Shown piece by piece: positions 36,815-49,224 of a DNA stretch of 64,000 bases. The position numbers were made by a program, and so were the translations under genes. The first letter of the stretch is position 1; each line of letters starts with the position of its first letter. The stretch is from assembly GCA_039707655.1 (NCBI GenBank), contig CM077676.1, positions 184,818,936-184,882,935 of the forward strand, given 5' to 3'. This stretch comes from Elymus sibiricus. Taxonomy: Eukaryota > Streptophyta > Magnoliopsida > Poales > Poaceae. The notes under the pieces were generated by a model. It was not told where the DNA came from, made no database searches, and saw nothing but the letters and a program-made list of their open reading frames with translations.

Positions 36815-36819
36815 CTCGC

Positions 36820-39800
36820 GCCGCTCCGCCACGGGGATGGATCTAGGGAGACTGGCTCCCGCCAACCACCATCGCCGAAGACATCAGCGGGCTCGTCATC
36901 GACGGACTGGTGCCAGAGGGTAGCTGGAGGCTGCCGGAGGAGGGGGAAATCGAGCCTGCGCCGCGGCCGGGGGAACGCGTGCTCCTCGTCACCCATGTGG
37001 AAAGTGGTTTCTCCATGCCGCCCCATCCCTTTCTCCGCGGTTTCCTAAACTTTTTCGGCGCCCAGCTCCATCACCTCCCTCCGAATGCTATAGCGTACCT
37101 CGCCACGTTTGTTTCCTTGTGTGAAAATTTCTTGGGTTGCCAGCCGCATTGGGGGTTATTCAAGCACATCTTCACGTGTCATTCTCAGTCGGTCAAAAAG
37201 GCCAACCCCGAGGGGGAGAGAACCCATGTGACCCAGCTGTGCAGCGGCTTGGGTATTCAGATGCGGGGTAGGAGCGCTTTCCCAACGATGACCTTTCCCG
37301 ATTTGGTTAGGGGCTGGCAGTCAACTTGGTTTTACTGCAAAGACATCCCTTGTGCTGGCTCGTCGACTGGTCTCCCCCCTTATACATCCGAGAGGGTCAA
37401 TGTGCCTCCATCGCTGACGGTGGACAAAGAGGAGAAGACTAATGTGGGGATCTTGGTAACTGCGGTAGTCAGCCTGATACAGGGCGGGGTGACGGGTCTG
37501 GATTTGCTGGAGGTCTTTCTCAGTCGGTGAATCCAGTCGCTGCAGGAGCGAGCTCATCCCATGTGGCAATACACTGGCGCTGACGACTCGACTCGAGTGC
37601 ACCCGGAGGACATCAACGAGAAGATCGTGAAAGAGTGGCTCAAGGGTATCACCGGCGCACGCGACAATCCATGAGGGTCGAGACGGGTCCCGCCCTATGA
37701 CGCCAAGAACCAACCGTTGGAGGTGTGACATGCATTTCCGAGTGAATTACTTATGCGCAAATTATGTGAGTGAACTGAATGGTCTGACTGTCTCTACTCT
37801 TCGTGTCTTGCAGGAGTTCCAGAAGGTGCTTTCGCCTGTGCCGAATGGAGAACACCTTGTCGGAGACGTGGAGAGTGAACATGGCTGTGTCGAGGGTAGC
37901 TACGTGGAGGACAGTGAGGAGGAAAGCGACAACTTGGAAGAGAGCGACGAGGTCGAGTCTTCCCAGTCTCCGGAGCTGCGCTCTGAGCGTCGCTCTAAGC
38001 ACACTCATGATCCGAGTGCTGGCTCGGAGAAGACGGTGGCTCCGAGTGCTAAGGCTCCGAAGCGCACTCAGACATCGATGCCGGAGCCGACAGAGAAGAC
38101 CGCCAAGCAGCTCAAGGTCACTTCCCCCAAGCCTCGGAAGGCTCTACCCAGGATCAAGGTCACCGTGCCTGTTGCCTCAACGTGAGTGCCGCATCTTTCT
38201 TTTCTGTCTCTGCGAACTTCTGGACTTTTCTGACCGAGTGAAACTTATGAACCAGAGCTGCAACCTCGACAATGTCTCCCATGCAGATCGATGGAGATCA
38301 TATCGAAGCCGAGTCGGCAGACACGGCCACCTCTCAGAAAGGTAACAATGACTTCATTTTTACTTCGATCTGTCATTCGACTGAAATGTTCTCATCCGAC
38401 TGAATTGTGTACTGCGACTGATTGTGTCGAGTGAATGTAGCACTTGCAAAGATCATCCATGTCGCGAACAACGATGAAGGGCCGTCGCGGAAGGACACCG
38501 AGAAGGGGACCGCAGCTCCGACTGCTTCTCAGACCACCACACCTAAGGCACCTCCAAGCCAAGCACCTCCAGTTCTTCCTGCGCAGCCTGTGACCGTGCC
38601 TCTGGGGCAAGGTTCTTCTCAGGCCGGTGCTGGCCCAGTCACAGCGCCGTCGACTGCCCTAGTCTCGGCTCCAACTCCTCCCATCAACATCTTCAGTCTG
38701 TACAAGGTGCCAGAGGACCAAACTGGAGCCAGCAAGGAGGCAATGATCCAGGCGGAGCTGATGACCCAGCGACTGAAGGAGATGTGCGCGGCTGGCAAGC
38801 TGGCATACGATGCCAGTGCTGCCCTCCAGGAAAACGTTCGAGTAAGTGCCCTTGTAAGTTGATCTCCAAGTCATTTTTCCTCTGTAGGAATTTCAGTCGG
38901 AAAATGTTCAGTACACCCACTGGGTGTTTTTTTGTTGTTTGGCCGTCACTCGGATCGGGCGGACCATTCCGAGTGGATACCGTTCCAGTGGGGGCACGCT
39001 GAGTGCACCCACTGGGTGTAGTCCCCGAGACTGCCGTCGACTGCAGGCAGTCGGCGGGAGTCTTAGAACTTTTTTTGTTGTTGTTTGGCCGTCACTCGGA
39101 TCGGGCGGACCTTTCCGAGTGGATACCATTCCAGTGGGAGCACGCTGAGTGCACCCACTGGGTGTAGTCCCCGAGACTGCCGTCGACTGCAAGCAATCGG
39201 CGGGAGTCTTAGAACTCTTTTTTTAGCTCAATCACAAGTCACTTTCCAGTGGGGGCACGCTGAGTGCACCCACTGGGTGTAGTCCCCGAGACTGCCGTCG
39301 ACTGCGGGCAGTCGGCATGAGTCTTAGAGTTTTTATTCGATTGCACACCAAGCGCGGCCTCTCACTCGGCTGGCCGAGTGTAAGGCTTGGTAGACTAGGA
39401 TGCTTCGAACTGATCGAGCCTTGTCTGCCTTGAGGTTGACTATGAAGGTCAGAATATTGTTGTCTTTGCTGGTCTCTGGGCACTCGGAATATTCCTTAAT
39501 ATTGACTGGTCTGCTCTCTCTTGTCTTTCAGAAAACTTGCGAGCTTGGGACTCAGTACGTGTCACTGGAGAAGGAGATGGTCCAGCTCCGACTGGACTTG
39601 GAGGTGGAGAAGAGGAACATAACGCGCGCCCAAGCGGAGCTCAAGGCCATGGGAGGTAAGCCTCAATTACTGAGCATTCTGCTTTCGCCTGTTTCCATTC
39701 TTTGAACCGAGTGACTTCACTCGAACAGATGTGCGTAATGAAAACCATCGACTCCAAGTGCGGCTCAGAACTTCTGTCTCTTTAGAAACTATGAAGCAGG

Positions 39801-40678
39801 CACTCGAAAACAAGGATAATGAGCTGGCGGGAGCGTAGAAAGTGGCGAGGGAAAAGACCAAGGCCGCCGAAAAGAAGTTGGCCTCACTCGAGAAGCTTGA
39901 AGGGGAGAACAAGTTGCTGAAGAAGGAGGTGATCGAACTCAAGAAGCAGCAGACCGAGTGGGAAGGCAAGCTCAAGGCTCAGGCGAATGTCTACGAGCAA
40001 GAGAAGAAGACTCTGAACGAGAAGATCACCCAGCTCATCGAAAAGAATAATTCTCTAGAAAGGTATATAGAAGAGTTCGCGGAGGAGATGTACACCAAGC
40101 TTGCAGGTAACCTGTAATAACCGAGTGAGTTTTAACTTATCTCCGAGTGAACTTCATGCATGCTGATCTTCAACTCTCCTCTTTTCCTATTCACAGAGTA
40201 CTGCCAAGACTTCGAGTTGGAAACTGACAGAATCAAGAGGGATCTGGATCCCTCCAGGTCAATCGTCGGTGACAAGGCTGCTCTAGGTATCTTGCGGCTT
40301 GAATCTTGTATCGAAGACGTCCAGGGGTACATCATCCGTCTGCGGGGCGCACTCGGGAGGATCGACAAGGAACTGTGGCCAACGGACACTCTTGACGCCG
40401 ATCTGGAAGCCATGATGACTCGTCTCAATGACATTCCTAGCCAAGTGCAAGCGTGGAAGAAATCAGCTGCCCCCTGCAGAGCCGACTTGGCCCTCTCTCT
40501 GGTCCGACTGCATTGCAAGGACGCCAAGGAGGAGAAGCTGAAGTATCTTCAGGTTGCCAACACTAAGAAGCTCAAGTTCGAGGACTTCATGGAGACGTTC
40601 ATAGAAGCAGCCACTCGGATTGCAGATGGCATCGACTTGGACGCCTTCGTCGAGCCGGCCAGCCCCTCTGGAGCATAA
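36820..40678 (+). pseudogene. Element A antisense gene, remainder (Transposase_28-like, broken)
   Basis: It continues exon 1 from 12402 after insertion D. Exon 1 ends at about 37722 (PLEV, GT donor). Later exons by comparison with B are about 37813-38183, 38254-38339, 38439-38840, 39531-39655, 39729-40107 and 40196-40678. The domain order equals that of B: Transposase_28 region, acidic linker, coiled coil (KKEVIELKKQQTEWEGKLK) and helical C-terminus with ELWPTDTLDAD. Breaks are TGA at about 37528 and 37672 (CGA-type sites), TAG at 39836-39838 (CAG in B) and TAG at 12391. An N-terminal domain of this kind in both A and B, against pol on the other strand, shows that the antisense gene was part of the ancestral element. 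Confidence 0.75.
38987..39278 (+). repeat. Intronic hairpin repeats in element A antisense gene
   Basis: Three copies (38987-39018, 39131-39162, 39246-39278) of the inverted repeat CCAGTGGGGGCAC-GCTGA-GTGCACCCACTGG lie in the intron after the LQENVR exon. A separate short palindrome CACCCACTGGGTG lies at about 38914-38926. The position, copy number and strand relation to the gene equal those of element B. Confidence 0.75.
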
Positions 40679-40844
40679 GAAAAACTTTGAGCTTTACCCA
40701 TTTGCCTCGGTATGCCGAGTGGATTTGTATCTATCAAACTCTTTTGGGCTTCGGGCCCGAGTACTCGCGTTTACTTTCAAATTTCTGAAGTTATCTGAAT
40801 GCTTTCTTTCGAGCCTTTCGAGACTTTGGAGTGGGTTTTAACTT

Positions 40845-42175
40845 AGGCGAAAGCTGGTTCGCAGCTAAGCCCCCGAGTGAGAGGGATGATCTTCACTCAG
40901 AGTAGAGTTTTTAGCTTAGGCGAAATCTGGTTCGCAGCCAAGCCCCCGAGTGACAGGGATGCTCTTCACTCGGAGTCGTTTTTTAACTTGGGCGAAAGCT
41001 GGTTCGCAGCCAAGCCCCCGAGTGAGAGGGATGCTCTTCACTCGGAGTCGAGTTTTTAACTTAGGCGAAAGCTAGTTCGCAGCCAAGCCCTCGAGTGAGA
41101 GGGATGCTCTTCACTCGGAGTCGTTTTTTAACTTGGGCAAAAGCTGGTTCGTAGCCAAGCCCCTGAGTGAGAGGGATGCTCTTCACTCAGAGTCATTTTT
41201 TAACTTGGGCGAAAGCTGGTTCGCAGCCAAGCCCCCGAGTGAGAGGGATGCTCTTCACTCGGAGTAGATTTTTAACTTGGGCGAAAGCCGGTTCGCAGCC
41301 AAGCCCCCGAGTGAGAGGGATGCTCTTCACTCAGAGTTGTTTTTTAACTTGGGCGAAAGCTGGTTCGCAGCCAAGCCCCCGAGTGAGAGGGATGCTCTTC
41401 ACTCGGAGTCATTTTTTAACTTGGGCGAAAGCTGGTTCGCAGCCAAGCCCCCGAGTGAGAGGGATGCTCTTCACTCGGAGTCATTTTTTAACTTGGGCGA
41501 AAGCTGGTTCGCAGCCAAGCCCCCGAGTGAGAGGGATGCTCTTCACTCGGAGTAGATTTTTAACTTGGGAGAAAGCTGGTTCGCAGCCAAGCCCCCGAGT
41601 GAGAGGGATGCTCTTCACTCGGAGTCGTTTTTTAACTTGGGCGAAAGCTGGTTTGCAGCCAAGCCCCCCGAGTGAGAGGGATGCTCTTCACTCGGAGTAG
41701 ATTTTTAACTTGGGCAAAAGCTAGTTCGCAGCCAAGCCCCCGAGTGAGAGGTATGCTCTTCACTTGGAGTCGTTTTTTAACTTGGGCGAAAGCTGGTTTG
41801 CAGCCAAACCTCCGAGTGAGAGGGATGCTCTTCACTCGGAGTCGTTTTTTAACTTGGGCAAAAGCTGGTTCGCAGCCAAGCCTCCGAGTGAGGGGGATAC
41901 TCTTCACTCGGAGTAGATTTTTAACTTGGGCGAAAGCTGGTTCGCAGCCAAGCCCTCGAGCGAGAGGGATGCTCTTCACTCGGAGTCGTTTTTTAACTTG
42001 GGCGAAAGCTGGTTTGCAGCCAAGCCTCCGAGTGAGGGGGATGCTCTTCACTCGGAGTAGATTTTTAAATTGGGCGAAAGCTGGTTCGCAGCCAAGCCCC
42101 CGAGCGAGAGGGATGCTCTTCACTCGGAGTAGGTTTTTTAACTTAGGCAAAAACTGGTTTGCAGCTAAGTTGAAG
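40845..42175 (-). repeat. Tandem array of about 74-bp units, element A
   Basis: About 18 units with TTTTAACTTGGGCGAAAGCTGG, here read in two parts as TTTTAACTTGGGCG and AAAGCTGGTTCGCAGCC, then AAGCCCCCGAGTGAGAGGGA and TGCTCTTCACTCGGAGT. It is the reverse-complement homologue of B's array and sits in the same place, just downstream of pol. CCCCCGAGTG on this strand is the PPT-like core. Confidence 0.9.
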
Positions 42176-42297
42176 GGCATACACCCACTGGGGGTTGTAA
42201 GCCAGAGAATGCGTACGAGTCAACTCAATGTGGAACTGGAAAAGTCATGCTTTTATTCATCAAACATCACTCAAATGCTTTTATTACATCTCAATAT

Positions 42298-45200
42298 CAA
42301 GTATAAAATCGTCGTAGCAAATCCGCATTCCAAGCACGGGGCTCGTCTGCTTGCTTTAGAAGGTTGTACAGACGGTATGCTCCGTTATGTAGAACCTTTG
42401 ACACAATAAAGGGACCTTCCCACGCGGGAGCAAGCTTGTGAGGTCGCTGCTGATCCACTCGGAGCACAAGATCTCCTTCCTGAAAGGTCCAACTTCTGAC
42501 GTGCCTGTTGTGAAAACGTCGTAGATCTTGCTAATAAGTGGCCGAACGGATAAGAGCCATCTCTCTCTCCTCTTCCAGGAGATCAACTGCGTCTTGCCGC
42601 GCCTGCTCAGCTTCAGCTTCGGAGTATAGTTCCACTCGGGGCGAATTGTGGAGTAGGTCACTCGGCAAGACGGCTTCAGCTCCGTACACCATGAAGAAGG
42701 GAGTACGATTGGTAGACCGATTGGGGGTCGTCCTCAAGCCCCAAATAACTGATGGCAACTCGGTGACCCAGGCTCCAGCTGCGTGCTCCAAATCGCGCAT
42801 GAGTCGTGGCTTTAACCCCTGAAGGATCAGTCCGTTTGCTCTCTCAGCTTGTCCATTCGACTGCGGGTGCGCCACAGATGCATAGTCAACTCGGGTGCCT
42901 TGGGCGGCACAGAACGCCCTGAACTCTTCTGAGTCGAAGTTTGAGCCGTTGTCAGTGATAATGCTGTGGGGCACGCCATATCTGAAGACTAACTCCTTCA
43001 TAAACTTGATCGATGTACGAGAGTCTAGCTTCTTGATGGGTTTGGCTTCGATCCACTTAGTGAACTTGTCGACTGCAACCAGCAAGTGGGTGAATCCACT
43101 CGCCCCTATCCGGAGGGGTCCCACCATGTCGAGTCCCCAGACTGCAAACGGCCAGACAAGTGGAATCGTCTTTAGAGCAGACGCAGGCTTGTGCGATATG
43201 TTTGCGTAGAACTGGCACCCGACGCAGTGTTGGACTATCTCCTGCGCAGCTTCATTGGCACGTGGCTAGAAGAAGCCGACTCGGTAAGCTTTAGCCACGA
43301 TTGTACGAGAGGACGCGTGGTGTCCACAAGTTCCCGAGTGAATCTCCTCCAGGATCAATCAACCTTCTTCCGGAGAGATGCAGCGCTGAGTCACACTGGT
43401 GATGCTCTTTCTGTATAACTGATCGCCCATCACTGTAAAGTCCTTGGACCTGCGAACAATCTGGCGGGCCTCGACTTCATCCTTTGGAAGCTGCTGTCTG
43501 AGCAGGTACGCAATGTACGGCACCATCCAATCGGGCGTGATCGCCAAAACCTCCATGACCAAGTCCATGACTGCTGGGACCTCGATTTCAGTCGAATCAG
43601 ATGGACCGACCACTTGCGGGGGCTCTTCAGTGAAGGGATCTTCTTTCACCGTTGGGGAATGCAGATGCTCAAGGAACACATTACTGGGTACAGGTTTCCA
43701 AGTGGACCCAATTTTCGCCAGATCATCTGCCGCTTGATTCTTGGCTCGGGGAATGTGGTGGAGCTCTAGTCCCTCGAATTTCTTCTCCAACTTTCTCACT
43801 GCATTGCAATATCCTGTAATAGCAGGGCTCCTGATGTCCCATTCCTTCATCACTTGATTCACAACTAGATCTGAGTCTCCGTAAACCATCAGGCATCGGA
43901 CGCCGAGTGAGATGGCCATACGTAGACCATAAAGGAGCGCTTCGTACTCGGCCTCATTGTTGGAGGAATCAAAGTGAATCTGCAGAACATAACTGAGTCG
44001 ATCGCCTTTTGGAGACACCAACACAACTCTAGCTCTTGAACCATTCAGCATCTTGGAGCCATCAAAGAACATGGTCCAGTGTTCCGGGTGACTCTGAGTC
44101 GGCTGCTGCTGTTCAGTCCATTCGGCTAAGAAATCAGCTAATGCTTGGGACTTGATTGCCTTTTTTGCCTCGAACTTGATGTCCAGGGGCAGGAGCTCGA
44201 TAGCCCACTTCGCCACTCGACCAGTCGCATCCCAATTGTTCATGATTTCAGACAGCGGGGCATCGCTGACGACTGACACGGTGTACTCTTGGAAGTAATG
44301 GGCTACTTTCTTCGCAGTCAGGTAGATGCCATAAACGAGCTTCTGATAATGAGGATACCTCTGCTTGGATGGAGTCAGGACTTTCGAAATGTAATAGACT
44401 GGGCGCTGAACTTTGTAAGTTTTGCCCTGTTCTTCTCGCTCGACGGTGAGGACGGTACTGACAACCTGACCAGTGGCCGCAATGTACAGGAGCAACGGCT
44501 CGTTGCTGTTCGGAGCGGCGAGCACCGGCTGGGTGGAAAGCAGGGCTTTGAGCTCAACAAACGCTGCTTGTGCTTCAGCAGTCCACTCGAACGAATCAGA
44601 TTTCTTCATCAATCGGTACAGGGGCAGTGCCTTCTCACCGAGACGGGAGATGAATCGGCTCAGAGCTACAAGGCAACCCGTGAGCTTCTATACATCATGA
44701 AGCCGTTCTGGACGTTTCATTCGTACAATCGCCCCGATCTTCTCAGGATTGGCATCTATCCCTCGTTCGGAAATGAGAAAACCGAGTAACTTGCCTCCAG
44801 GAACTCCGAAAGTGCATTTCGCCGGATTCAGCTTGATATCATACTTCCGCAGATTTGCGAAAGTTTCAGATAAGTCAGCCAGGAGGTCGGAACCTTTTCT
44901 GGACTTGACCACTATGTCATCCATGTATGCCTCGATGTTCCGACTAATCTGTGTGTGCAAACACTTTTGAACCATGCGCATGAAAGTGGCGCCAGCATTT
45001 TTAAGACCGAATGGCATGGTGATTTAGCAGAAACACCCGAATGGGGTGATAAAAGCTGTTTTTATTTCATCTGGCCCATACAGTCAGATCTGGTGGTACC
45101 CGGAGTACGCATCTAGAAAAGACAATCGCTCACAACCCGCGGTGGAATCTACGATTTGATCTATGCGGGGGAGTGGGAAATGATCCTTCGGGCAGACCCG

Positions 45201-45509
45201 ATTAATGTGCTTGAAATCGATGCACATTCGGAGAGACTTATCCTTCTTAGGAACCATGACGACGTTGGCGAGCCACTCGGAGTGGTACACCTCAGGGATG
45301 AACTCGGCTGCCAGGAGCCGAGCAACTTCTTCGCCAATGGCCTTCCTCTTCTGTGTAGCAGAGCGACGAAGATGCTCCTTCATAGGTTTTGCTTTCGGGT
45401 CAACTCGCAAACGATGCTCAGCTAGCTCCCTGGGTACACCCGGCATGTCGTGTGGCTTCCATGCGAAGATGTCCCAGTTCTCACGGAGGAACTGGATGAG
45501 CGCTTCTTC
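42298..45509 (-). pseudogene. Element A pol (RT, RNase H, archaeal RNase H, integrase), many stops
   Basis: Minus strand, homologous throughout to B. Reverse transcriptase has a YMDD active site (about 44938-44927). RNase H and archaeal RNase H form the longest open piece (44612-43359). Integrase covers about 43380-42298, with DMVGP, TDNGSNF and NGQAERAN kept and RRFYT at the end. Stops: TGA at about 45084, TAA about 45024, TAG about 44690 (CAG in B), TGA about 43357, TAG about 43267 (TGG in B) and TAG about 42535. Four of the six fit C-to-T change at CHG or CG sites. It cannot be functional. Confidence 0.9.
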
Positions 45510-48500
45510 CTATTTGCTGTCGAGTGTCGTTGAGATGTTGGTGGGCGCTGCGTTGGGGTCCTCTGGATGAATGTGCACAGGCTTCGTCTCGCCAGCCGAC
45601 TGGAACGCAGACTCTGCAGCTGGTTTCGTGGAGCGTAGCAGATCACTCGGATCAGCGTTTTTCTTGTATTCCTCCAACTCCACCATAGCCATTTGCTCAT
45701 CAACAATCTTGGACCCCTGCTGCAAACATTCTTCCGCGCGCTGCCGACTGCTAGTGACCGTGATCACGCCTTTGGGGCCGGGCATCTTCAGCTTAAGGTA
45801 CACATAACATGGATGGGCCAGGAAACGTGCGTAGGCTGGCCGACCAAGGATGGCATGGTAGGCGCTGCGGAAGTCGACCACTTCGAAGGCCAGCCTTTCC
45901 TTCCTGAAGTTCTTGTCATCTCCAAAGACTACATCCAGGGCAATCTGCCCGAGTGACTTTGCTTTCTTGCCGGGGATCACTCCGTGGAACTGCATACTGC
46001 TTTCACTGAGACGGGACATCGGGATGCCCATCCCCTTCAGGGTGTCAGCATAGAGTATGTTCAGCCCGCTTCCACCGTCCATGAGGACCTTTCGCAACTG
46101 AACGCCTCCCACGACCGGATCCACCACCAGCGCCTGCCGCCCAGGGGTGGCAATGTAGGCCGGGTGATCCGACTGATCAAAGGTGATCGGAGTCTTCGAC
46201 CAGTTCAGAAACTTCGTCATCGCCGGCATAGCCATGTTCACTTCTCGGTTGATAACCTTCAACCAGCTCTTGCTCTCTACATCTGCAAAGATCATCAGGG
46301 TTGCGTTGACACTGGGAAAAGCTTCATCTTTGTCTCCATCATCAGCATCTTCTGGGCTCTTCTCACTCGACTGGCCCTCTCGGAACTGTTGTATCAACAA
46401 TCTACACTGTCGAGTGGTATGCTTGGGCAATATCAGATTGCCCTCCTCATCTTTTCTGGTGTGAATGTGGCATGGCAAATCAAGGACATCCTGGCCCGAT
46501 TGATCTTTCTTTTTCCTCGGGATCCAATTTTCCTTAGCTTTCCCCTTGTTCTTGGCTTGACCGGCCAGTGCGGCAGCCTCGGCCTGTGCCGAACCGTCAG
46601 CCTTGTGCTTCGGCTTCCGACTAGGATTATTGTTTCTAGGGTTGGGCTCACTAGTTTTCCCCTTGCCGTTACGAAGACGGTCTTCCTCTTCTCCGTTAGC
46701 GTACCGAGTTGCAATCTCCATCATTTGGCTCATGGTCAAAATCCTGACCGACCGAATTTCAGGATGAGCTCCCTATATCTGACTCCTGCCTTGAAGGCGC
46801 AGACGGCTTGGTGCTCCGTGACGTTCTCCACCACATGATGCAAGGTTGTCCACCGCTGAATGTACTCCCTCAAGGTTTCATTCGGCTTTTGCACACAATG
46901 CTGCAACTCAGTCAAACCGGCCTGGCGTTTGCACGTGCCCTCGAATGTTTTGATGAACACTCGAGCCAAATCTTCCTAGCAGTAGATGCTGGCCAGAGTG
47001 AGTTGGTTGAGCTAGGCTCGGGCGGACCCTTCCAGCATCAATGGCAAATGCTTCATAGCCACATAGTCATTTCCTCCTCTAATCTGCACAGCCACTCGGT
47101 AATCCTCTAACCAAGTTTCTGGCTTGGACTCGCCGGTGAACTTACTTACTCCAGCCGCCAACCTGAAGTTGGGCGGGATCTCCACGGCCCTGATCACTCT
47201 GCTGAAACACTCGGGCCCGGAGATGAAGGCTCCACTTCCACTCGGACGATCTCTGTCCAAATTCTCTCTTAGAGCTCTGCCTCTGTTGACCAGGTTCTGA
47301 GCGAGTACAGATCTCGCGTTGAACTGTGGATCGTGGAGGTCGACTGGTTCTCTCTGGCGATAACCGTCACCATGGCGGGGAGGGCTGGCCCTCCGATCAT
47401 TGTCGTAAGGACGCCTGGCATCGTACGGCCGGGGCGCGTACGAGCCATCCCGCGGAGGGGGCGACGGCATACGACGACGATCATCTTGACGCCGCGGAGG
47501 CGTATTCCGACTTCGACCCTACCCCGAGTACTGGTCTCGGTGGGGGTCTCGGTCGTTTTGCCGCGGAGGCGAGTGTCTGTTTCTCCTCAGGGACACCGGG
47601 CTGTGGGCCGACTAGACGGTGTCAGCCCTGATGGATCTGCTATGAATCATGTTGCGCGACTGGGACACCGCTGAATTCTGTTCTTTAGCCGCCTTGAGTA
47701 AGGCCTGGATCTGCCGTAGACCCTCTCCTGCCTCAGATCTGGACGGCTCGATGGAATCTGTTATCCGAGTGGCTGCCGCCAAATTCTGAACGGGAGTGCG
47801 AAATACCTGGAAGTTCTGCTGGTGGTCACTCGAGAACAACTGCCGCTGTCGTCGACTGGAACTGGGCTAATGCTGTCTGGGAGCGCGATCGTCGAGTGAT
47901 TTCTGGAGCGCCTCCAGACGACTGCGCTCAGCCAAGTTGGCCTGGCGTGCGACCTCCAAAGCCTGAGCCTCGGGGGTCGTCCCAACGATGGGCGTCTGGA
48001 GGGTCTGCTCGTTTCTATGCAGCTGTTCCTCCCTCTGCTGCCGAGTGAGAGGTCGGGGATAGTACTCGTCATCGTGACGGTCTCCGCCGCCGCCAAGATT
48101 CACGTGCGACGGGTCGCCGGTCTCCGCGCCGCCGCAGCCGTACCCAGGCGGACTGGGTGGGGAATCGGCCATGAGCACCTCTGCAGCAGGATCGTTGCTC
48201 TCGCACTCGGATAGGCTTTCCGAGTGTTCGTGCAAGGAGGCGAACAAATCAAAGACGGGCTCGTCAGGCTCGATCACTGCGACTTGCGGGGTGGCCGCCT
48301 GAAGGGCCACCGCGTGCCTGATCCACCGTTGAAGTCGTGAGCGCCCGGAACGCTTGCGAGGGCCGCTGGTGGAGCGAGGAGATGCCGACTAGTACGGGGT
48401 TGACGGCTGTCGAAGAAGGACGCCGAAGGCACTCGTGCGGAAGTGCGCTGCGCCGCGGACGGGTAACGCCTCGACATCCAGCGGGGCTTCCTGAAACCAC

Positions 48501-48570
48501 ACCGAATCATCGGCGATGAAACTGAGGACGCCGAAACGGATCTCGCCGCCCAGAGTCAGTCCGCCGCCGA
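45510..48570 (-). pseudogene. Element A gag-protease, many stops
   Basis: Homologous to B's gag-protease. The start ATG is changed to GTG at about 48561. Stops occur near 48389, 47867, 47612, 47510, 47010 and 46978, mostly TAG where B has CAG or TGG. The second half (46739-45510) is open. It has a Lys-rich linker, the zinc motif CHIHTRKDE...HTTRQC, protease MDGGSGLN (about 46080) and AYHAILGRPA, and it ends at TAG 45510-45512, the same stop as in B. The gag domain (about 47240-46740) is recognisable by FTGESKPETWLEDYRVAV. Confidence 0.9.
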
Positions 48571-48624
48571 AAACCACAACAATGACGGGGAAAACGCAAC
48601 TACGCCGGATGTTGCTAGACGCCT

Positions 48625-48642
48625 GCCCCTCGGTGGGCGCCA
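48625..48642 (-). other. Element A primer-binding site (tRNA-Lys type)
   Basis: On the minus strand TGGCGCCCACCGAGGGGC begins two bases after the 5' LTR; it matches tRNA-Lys(CUU) except for one base. Confidence 0.7.
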
Positions 48643-48644
48643 AC

Positions 48645-49219
48645 TGTAGTGGGTATAGGTCTGACAGTAGCGTATGGGGGTACGAATTGGAGGGCAGAGC
48701 CTAGCTATGACGCAGTTGTTACACTCGGAGTTACGAGTTCAGGCCCCTCAGCGGTGGAGGTAATAGCCCTACGTCTCGGTGCTCTGGAGCTTGTTTTCTC
48801 TGAGTGTACAGATTACAAAGATTGTGAACCCCTGGAATGGAGCTGAGGGGTGGCTTATATAGAGTCCGCCCAGCCCCCATGAATGCCGCCACTACCAGGG
48901 GTTAAAGAGGGGGTTTAAGGGCGTCAGTTACAGGCAACGAGCGCATTGATTACAATTGATGAGGGGGGACGCACGTCCTGACCGTTGCAATCCTGGAGAG
49001 CCCTGGTCTTCTCCGTCCGAGTGACTGCCAGGTACTCCGAGTGAAATAGACCGGTCGAGTGAACTATTGCCTCCCGAGTGGTTCATTGAACTCCGAGTGA
49101 ATGTCAGGTTGCAGAACTCCTGATTGCTGGCCCTGGGGCACAGTATAAGGTGTGTGGCGTCCTAGGGTAAGGTCCGTAGGTCAGGCCTATTACCCTATCC
49201 CTAGTATATGCCCTCGTCA
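48645..49219 (-). mobile_element. Element A 5' LTR
   Basis: This 575-bp LTR differs from the 3' LTR by substitutions and small indels (for example, 2-3 bases missing near 49003 and 5-7 near 49126). The terminal TGTCG seen at 3781 reads TGTAG here. CTTAC duplication follows at 49220-49224. Confidence 0.9.
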
Positions 49220-49224
49220 CTTAC

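Larger units (their letters stand above)
3781..49219 (-). mobile_element. Element A: Tat-lineage Gypsy retrotransposon hosting C, D and B
   Basis: A inserted into the LTR of Copia G with target duplication CTTAC (3776-3780, 49220-49224). Its two LTRs (3781-4362, 48645-49219) bracket a minus-strand gag-pol (48570-42298), a tandem array (42175-40845), an antisense gene (12337-12402 then 36820-40678) and a PPT (4363-4380). C splits its 3' untranslated region and D splits the first exon of the antisense gene. Its LTRs differ by base changes and several small indels. Its LTR, gag, pol, array and antisense gene all align with those of element B, so A and B are one family; A carries many more premature stops. 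Confidence 0.9.

Noticed and set aside
40877..42409. Repetitive open frames through the A tandem array on both strands
   Set aside because: They arise because the unit length is often a multiple of three; the peptides only mirror the DNA repeat.
45984..46838. 284-codon plus-strand open frame
   Set aside because: Shadow of element A gag-protease on the minus strand.
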